From assembly GCA_021813645.1 (NCBI GenBank), contig JAKAJW010000217.1, positions 1-12,512 of the forward strand: a DNA stretch of 12,512 nt, in the 5' to 3' direction. Position 1 is the stretch's first letter. The number at the start of each line of letters is the position of its first letter. The position numbers and the translations under genes are program-made. Below the pieces are notes generated by a model that did no database searches, was not told the origin of the DNA, and saw only the letters and a list, made by a program, of their open reading frames with translations. This DNA comes from Pseudomonadota bacterium (lineage in GTDB: Bacteria > Pseudomonadota > Alphaproteobacteria > Rhodobacterales > Rhodobacteraceae). This document shows, one piece after another, positions 8,004 through 12,512 of the stretch.

Positions 8004-9482
8004 ATGCTCGATTCCGTCACCGATCTGCGCGCGCGTCTGAAGGATCCGACGCTGCTCGCCACCAAGGCCTATGTCGCCGGCCAGTGGATCGAGGCCGACG
8101 ACGGCGCCCGCTTCGCGATCACCAATCCGGCCCGCGGCGATGTCATCTGCGAAGTGCCGAACCTGACCCGGGCGGAAACCGCGCGGGCGATCGCCGCCGC
8201 GGCGGTCGCGCAGAAGGAGTGGGCCGCCCGCACCGGCAAGGAGCGCGCCGCCGTGCTGCGCAAATGGTTCGACCTGATGATGGCGAACCAGGACGACCTC
8301 GGCATGATCCTGACTGCCGAGATGGGCAAACCCCTGGCCGAGGCGAAGGGCGAGATCGCCTATGGCGCCTCTTTCGTCGAATGGTTCGCCGAAGAGGCCA
8401 AGCGGGTCTATGGCGAGACCATCCCCGGCCACCAGCGCGACAAGCGGATCACCGTCATCAAGCAGCCGGTCGGCGTGGTGGGCTCGATCACGCCCTGGAA
8501 CTTCCCCAATGCGATGATCGCCCGCAAGGTCGCCCCGGCGCTTGCCGTCGGCTGCGCCTTCGTCGCCCGGCCGGCGGAGACCACGCCGCTGTCGGCCCTG
8601 GCGATGGCGGTCCTGGCCGAGCGCGCCGGGCTGCCCGGCGGGCTGCTCTCGGTCATCACCTCCACCCATGCCTCGGACATCGGCAAGGAGTTCTGCGAGA
8701 ACCCGGTGGTGCGCAAGCTGACCTTCACCGGCTCGACCGAAGTCGGGCGCATCCTGCTGCGCCAGGCGGCCGACCAGGTGATGAAATGCTCGATGGAGCT
8801 GGGCGGCAACGCGCCCTTCATCGTCTTCGACGACGCCGATCTGGATGCCGCGGTGCAGGGCGCGATCATCTCGAAATACCGCAACAACGGCCAGACCTGC
8901 GTCTGCGCCAACCGGATCTACGTCCAGGCCGGGGTCTATGACGCCTTCGCGGCGAAGCTGTCGGAGGCGGTGGCCAAGCTGAAGGTCGGCGACGGGCTGG
9001 AGCCCGGCACCGAGCTTGGGCCGCTGATCAACGAGGAGGCGGTGGCCAAGGTCGAGGACCATATCGCCGACGCGCTGGCCGGCGGCGGCAAGATCGTGCT
9101 GGGCGGCCATCGCCATGCGCTCGGCGGCACCTTCTTCGAGCCGACCGTGATTACCGGGGTGACGCCGGAGATGAAAGTCTCGAACGAGGAGACCTTCGGC
9201 CCGCTCGCCCCGCTCTACCGCTTCGAGACCGAGGAAGAGGCGATCCATCTCGCCAACAACACGATCTTCGGCCTGGCCTCCTATTTCTACGCCCGCGACA
9301 TCGGCCGGATCACTCGGGTGCAGGAGGCGCTGGAATACGGCATGGTCGGCGTCAACACCGGGCTGATCTCGACCGAGGTGGCGCCGTTCGGCGGGGTGAA
9401 ACAGTCCGGCCTCGGCCGCGAGGGCAGCCACCACGGCATCGAGGACTATCTGGAGATGAAATACATCTGCCTCGCGGTCTGA
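8004..9482 (+). CDS. gabD: Succinate-semialdehyde dehydrogenase (NAD(P)+), GabD type
   Basis: This 492-residue ALDH-superfamily enzyme oxidises succinate semialdehyde to succinate, the last step of GABA and related omega-amino-acid breakdown into the TCA cycle. Oxyanion Asn166 (TPWNFP), base Glu265 (MELGGNAP) and catalytic Cys299 are present. Cys299 lies in NGQTCVCANRIYVQ, where the second Cys301 two residues on is a hallmark of the SSADH group and acts as a redox switch in the human enzyme. The C-terminal PFGGVKQSGLGREGS also fits. One oddity is Arg189 in FVARPAE, where most ALDHs have a cofactor-binding Lys. The gene is distinct from the aldehyde dehydrogenase at 3588-5054, so the window carries two ALDHs of different subfamilies. 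A hairpin follows the stop at 21 nt. Confidence 0.92.
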   Translation: MLDSVTDLRARLKDPTLLATKAYVAGQWIEADDGARFAITNPARGDVICEVPNLTRAETARAIAAAAVAQKEWAARTGKERAAVLRKWFDLMMANQDDLGMILTAEMGKPLAEAKGEIAYGASFVEWFAEEAKRVYGETIPGHQRDKRITVIKQPVGVVGSITPWNFPNAMIARKVAPALAVGCAFVARPAETTPLSALAMAVLAERAGLPGGLLSVITSTHASDIGKEFCENPVVRKLTFTGSTEVGRILLRQAADQVMKCSMELGGNAPFIVFDDADLDAAVQGAIISKYRNNGQTCVCANRIYVQAGVYDAFAAKLSEAVAKLKVGDGLEPGTELGPLINEEAVAKVEDHIADALAGGGKIVLGGHRHALGGTFFEPTVITGVTPEMKVSNEETFGPLAPLYRFETEEEAIHLANNTIFGLASYFYARDIGRITRVQEALEYGMVGVNTGLISTEVAPFGGVKQSGLGREGSHHGIEDYLEMKYICLAV

Positions 9483-9502
9483 ACCGCGCCGCGACGCGAC
9501 GG

Positions 9503-9527
9503 GGCCCGCCGGGTCGAACGGCGGGCC
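9503..9527. terminator. Bidirectional hairpin between gabD and polA
   Basis: GGCCCGCCG at 9503-9511 and CGGCGGGCC at 9519-9527 form a perfect 9-bp stem with a 7-nt loop, in the 54-nt gap between two convergent genes. There is no T-tract on either strand, so it is a weak intrinsic terminator by the E. coli model. Its placement strongly suggests it ends transcription from both sides. Confidence 0.6.
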
Positions 9528-9536
9528 GATACGGGG

Positions 9537-12338
9537 TCAGTGCGCCTGGGCCCAGTTGCGGCCCTGGCCGGCATCGACGGTGAGCGGGATCGACAGTTTC
9601 ACCGCCGGCTCGGCCGCCCCTTCCATCACCTCGCGGACGCGGGCGATGGTGGTCTCGACGGCCTCTTCGGCGACCTCGAACAGCAGTTCGTCATGGACCT
9701 GCAGCAGCATCGTGGCCGGCAGGCCAGCGATCGCCTTCGGCATGCGGATCATCGCCCGCCGGATGATGTCGGCCGCCGCGCCCTGGATCGGCGCGTTGAT
9801 CGCGGCGCGGCGAGCGAAGCCGGCATGCGGGCCCTTGGCGTTGATCTCGGGCGTGTGGATCTTGCGGCCGAACAGGGTCTGGACGTAGCCATGCGCCTTC
9901 GCGAAGGCCACGGTGTCGTCCATATAGGCGCGGATGCCGGGGAAGCGTTCGAAATAGCGGTCGATGAAGCCCTGCGCCTCGGCCCGGGGGATGCGCAGGT
10001 TGCGCGCAAGGCCGAAACCCGAGATGCCGTAGATCACCCCGAAGTTGATCGCCTTGGCCTGGCGGCGGATCATCGGGTCCATCCCCTCGATCGGCACGCC
10101 GAACATTTCCGAGGCGGTCATGGCATGGATGTCGAGCCCGTCGCGGAAGGCCTGCTTTAGCGCCGGGATGTCGGCGACATGGGCGAGGATGCGCAGCTCG
10201 ATCTGGCTGTAGTCGAGCGAGAGCAGGAGCTTGCCTGGGGGCGCCACGAAGGCCTCGCGGATCCGGCGGCCCTCTTCGCTGCGGACGGGAATGTTCTGCA
10301 GGTTGGGGTCGGTCGAGGCGAGCCGGCCGGTGTTGGCGCCGGCGATCGAATAGGAGGTGTGCACCCGGCCCTCGGCGTCGATATGGGTCTGCAGCGCATC
10401 GGTATAGGTCGATTTGAGCTTGCTCAGCATCCGCCAGTCGAGCACGCGGGCTGGCAACTCATGGCCCTCGGCGGCCAGATCCTCGAGCACGTCGGCGCCG
10501 GTGGCATAGGCGCCGGTCTTGCCCTTCTCGCCGCCGGGCAGGCCCATCTGGCCGAACAGGATCTCGCCCAGCTGCTTGGGGCTGCCGACGTTGAACGGCG
10601 CGCCGGCGAGCTCCTGGATCTCGGCCTCGAGCCCGGCCATCTTCTGGGCGAAGGCGTTCGACATGCGCGAGAGCGCGTCGCGGTCGACCTGGATTCCCGC
10701 CATTTCCATCTCGGCCAGCACGGTGACCAGGGGACGTTCCAGCGTCTCGTAGACGGTGGTGACGCGGGCGCGGTGCAGGTCCGGCTTGAAGCGCCGCCAG
10801 AGCCGCAGGGTGACATCGGCATCCTCGGCGGCATAGGCGGTGGCCTCGTCGATCGGCACGCGGTCGAAGGTGATCGCGGATTTGCCCGTGCCGAGCAGCG
10901 GCTTGATCGGGATCGGCACATGGCCGAGGTATTTTTCGGACAGGAAGTCCATGCCGTGGCCATGCAGGCCGGCGTGCATGGCATAGGACATCAGCATGGT
11001 GTCGTCGAAGGGCGCCAGCCGCACCCCGTGGCGGGCGAAGATCTTCCAGTCGTATTTCATGTTCTGGCCGATCTTGAGGATCGAGGCGTCCTCCAGCACC
11101 GGCTTGAGGATCGCCAGCGCCTGGTCGACCGTCAGCTGCGGCTCTACCCGCGCCTCGGCGGCAAAGAGATCGCCGCCGCCCTGGCGGTGGCCGACCGGCA
11201 CGTAACAGGCCTTGCCCGGCGCGACGCAGAGTGAGATGCCGACGAGCTCGGCCTGCATCTCGTCGAGGCTGGTGGTCTCGGTGTCGACGGCGACATGGCC
11301 GGTGGCGCGGATCGCGTCGGCCCAGGCCTGGAGCGCGGCGACGTCGCGGACGCATTCATAGGCCTTGGTGTCGAACGGCAGCTCGGCCGGCAGCGCCTCG
11401 CCCGGGGCTTCGGGGTCGATGGCGGGGGCGGTATCGGCGATCGCCGGCGGCGCCACGTTGAGCTTCTCGGCGACCCGCTTGGTCAGGGTGCGGAACTCCA
11501 TCTCGGCCAGGAAGGCCATGATCTCGTCGGGCACCGGCGGCTTCACCTCGAGCGCGTCCAGCGTCGCCTCGACCGGCATGTCGCGCTTCAGGGTGACGAG
11601 CTGCTTGGAGATGCGGATCAGCTCGGCATTGGCGGTCAGCGCCTCGCGACGCTTGGGCTGCTTGATCTCCGCCGCGCGCTCCAGAAGCGTTTCGAGGTCG
11701 CCATACTCCTGGATCAGCTGGGCGGCGGTCTTGATGCCGATGCCCGGCGCACCCGGCACGTTGTCGACCGAATCGCCGGCCAGCGCCTGCACGTCGATCA
11801 CCTTGTCGGGACCGACGCCGAATTTCTCCACCACCTCGTCAGGGCCGATCAGCCGGTCCTTCATCGGGTCGCGCATGACGATGCCGGGGCCGACCAGTTG
11901 CATCAGATCCTTGTCGGACGAGATGATGGTGACGGCGCCGCCAGCCGCCACCGCCTGGGTGGCAAGGGTGGCCATGATGTCGTCGGCCTCGTAATTCGCC
12001 TGTTCCAGACAGGCGACGTTGAAGGCCCGGGTGGCGCGCCGGGTCAGCGGGAACTGCGGCCGCAGATCCTCGGGCGGTTCGGGGCGGTTGGCCTTGTAGA
12101 GCGGGTAGAGATCGGTGCGGAAGGTCTTCGAGGAATGGTCGAAGACCACCGCGAGGTGGGTCGGCGCGTCGGAATTGACGCGGGTGATCTCGTTCCAGAG
12201 GATGTTGCAGAAGCCGGCGACGGCGCCGATCGGCAGGCCGTCGGACTTGCGGGTGAGCGGCGGCAGCGCGTGATAGGCGCGGAAGATATAGGCCGAGCCG
12301 TCGATCAGATGCAGGTGGCAGCCCTTGCCGAAGCTCAT
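9537..12338 (-). CDS. polA: DNA polymerase I (5' nuclease, 3'-5' exonuclease, polymerase)
   Basis: This 933-residue housekeeping enzyme (E. coli has 928) removes RNA primers and fills gaps in replication and repair. The 5' nuclease domain (about 6-295) has LIDGSAYIFR, the acidic motifs YEADD at 116-120 and SSDKD at 140-144, and GDSVDNVPG at 188-196. The proofreading domain (about 330-515) looks active, with Exo I D352/E354 (VDTET), Exo II N426/D430 and Exo III Y502/D506. The polymerase domain has motif A with D709 (SLDYSQIELR), motif B R758-K762-F766-Y770 (RRQAKAINFGVIYG) and motif C H882-D883-E884. Phe at 766 is the dNTP-selecting residue seen in E. coli Pol I. The start at 12338 is chosen for the Shine-Dalgarno GAGGGAGA (complement of 12345-12352) 6 nt upstream and the usual alphaproteobacterial N-terminus MSFGKG. 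An in-frame ATG at 12398 would add 20 basic, non-conserved residues. Confidence 0.98.
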   Translation of the reverse strand: MSFGKGCHLHLIDGSAYIFRAYHALPPLTRKSDGLPIGAVAGFCNILWNEITRVNSDAPTHLAVVFDHSSKTFRTDLYPLYKANRPEPPEDLRPQFPLTRRATRAFNVACLEQANYEADDIMATLATQAVAAGGAVTIISSDKDLMQLVGPGIVMRDPMKDRLIGPDEVVEKFGVGPDKVIDVQALAGDSVDNVPGAPGIGIKTAAQLIQEYGDLETLLERAAEIKQPKRREALTANAELIRISKQLVTLKRDMPVEATLDALEVKPPVPDEIMAFLAEMEFRTLTKRVAEKLNVAPPAIADTAPAIDPEAPGEALPAELPFDTKAYECVRDVAALQAWADAIRATGHVAVDTETTSLDEMQAELVGISLCVAPGKACYVPVGHRQGGGDLFAAEARVEPQLTVDQALAILKPVLEDASILKIGQNMKYDWKIFARHGVRLAPFDDTMLMSYAMHAGLHGHGMDFLSEKYLGHVPIPIKPLLGTGKSAITFDRVPIDEATAYAAEDADVTLRLWRRFKPDLHRARVTTVYETLERPLVTVLAEMEMAGIQVDRDALSRMSNAFAQKMAGLEAEIQELAGAPFNVGSPKQLGEILFGQMGLPGGEKGKTGAYATGADVLEDLAAEGHELPARVLDWRMLSKLKSTYTDALQTHIDAEGRVHTSYSIAGANTGRLASTDPNLQNIPVRSEEGRRIREAFVAPPGKLLLSLDYSQIELRILAHVADIPALKQAFRDGLDIHAMTASEMFGVPIEGMDPMIRRQAKAINFGVIYGISGFGLARNLRIPRAEAQGFIDRYFERFPGIRAYMDDTVAFAKAHGYVQTLFGRKIHTPEINAKGPHAGFARRAAINAPIQGAAADIIRRAMIRMPKAIAGLPATMLLQVHDELLFEVAEEAVETTIARVREVMEGAAEPAVKLSIPLTVDAGQGRNWAQAH

Positions 12339-12512
12339 CGCGGTTCTCCCTCTCGCTCGGGTCTTGATGCCACGAAGCGGCGCGCGGTTCCACCGCAAGC
12401 GCGCCGACGCGGGCGCGCGGCGCGGCCCCCGCGCGACGGCGGCTTCTTCCGCTGGCAGACGTCTTCCAGGGACCTCAGGGCTAGCCCCTGGGCGCAGCGC
12501 GCACGGCCCCGT
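12339..12512. promoter_or_regulatory. polA upstream region with palindromes
   Basis: These 174 nt run to the window end and hold no convincing gene. Near polA, GGCGCG at 12379-12384 pairs with CGCGCC at 12400-12405 with an inner CGG/CCG, a potential 5' UTR hairpin or chance GC symmetry. Further out, CTGGCAGACGTCTTCCAG at 12452-12469 is palindromic except for one base pair, and GGGCTAGCCC at 12478-12487 is a perfect palindrome. CCAGGG at 12466-12471 can also pair with CCCTGG at 12486-12491. They may be the polA promoter/operator region or the terminator of a gene beyond the window. No clear -35/-10 pair was found. Confidence 0.45.

Noticed and set aside
7779..9434. 551-residue open frame on the minus strand opposite gabD
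   Set aside because: Low-complexity Gly/Arg/Asp/His composition with no motif, and it would also run through the 11-bp repeats; gabD on the plus strand explains the region.
10179..11234. 351-residue plus-strand open frame inside polA
   Set aside because: It is antisense to conserved polymerase and exonuclease motifs, has no ribosome binding site context of note, and shows no domain.
12339..12398. 20-residue N-terminal extension of DNA polymerase I
   Set aside because: The residues are basic and unconserved, while the ATG at 12338 has a well-placed GAGGGAGA and begins the known polA N-terminus.

Overview
The window is GC-rich, with strongly GC-ended codons, short intergenic gaps and overlapping start/stop codons. 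It most likely comes from an alphaproteobacterium, and the polA N-terminus (MSFGKGCHLHLIDGSAYIFR) and the succinate-semialdehyde dehydrogenase both resemble Rhodobacterales proteins as I remember them. No tRNA, rRNA, CRISPR array, transposase or integrase is visible, and nothing looks recently transferred.

Positions 1-5849 (+ strand) look like one transport and metabolism operon. It starts, cut by the window edge, with a DppB-type permease, followed by a DppC-type permease, a single-chain protein with two ATPase domains, a small GNAT-type acetyltransferase, an aldehyde dehydrogenase and a short-chain dehydrogenase. The first four genes are joined by GTGA, ATGA and 8-nt overlaps, and the last two each have strong ribosome binding sites. 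After a 103-nt gap holding two dyad-symmetric elements, a P1-family (DmpA/NylC-like) Ntn-hydrolase follows at 5953-6948. Read together, the ABC system would import a peptide- or amide-like solute, the P1 enzyme could cleave an amide bond, and the ALDH and SDR would oxidise aldehyde or alcohol products. The substrate is unknown, and no solute-binding protein is in view; it is probably upstream.

An alpha/beta hydrolase with kynurenine-formamidase-like motifs lies convergently on the minus strand at 6954-7748, only 5 nt from the P1 gene. It is divergent from gabD (8004-9482, +). The 255-nt region between them is the most unusual non-coding stretch of the window. It holds five back-to-back 11-bp direct repeats (consensus start ACCGA) at 7857-7911. 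A sequence close to a sigma-54 -24/-12 promoter is embedded in the first two repeats. Directly after comes an 11-bp perfect inverted repeat with a competing inner hairpin, in the likely gabD leader.

The right end carries housekeeping polA (DNA polymerase I, minus strand, 9537-12338), convergent with gabD across a 9-bp GC hairpin that probably ends transcription from both sides. All key residues of the 5'-nuclease, proofreading and polymerase domains that I checked appear intact. The 174 nt upstream of polA, to the window end, contain no convincing gene but several palindromes.
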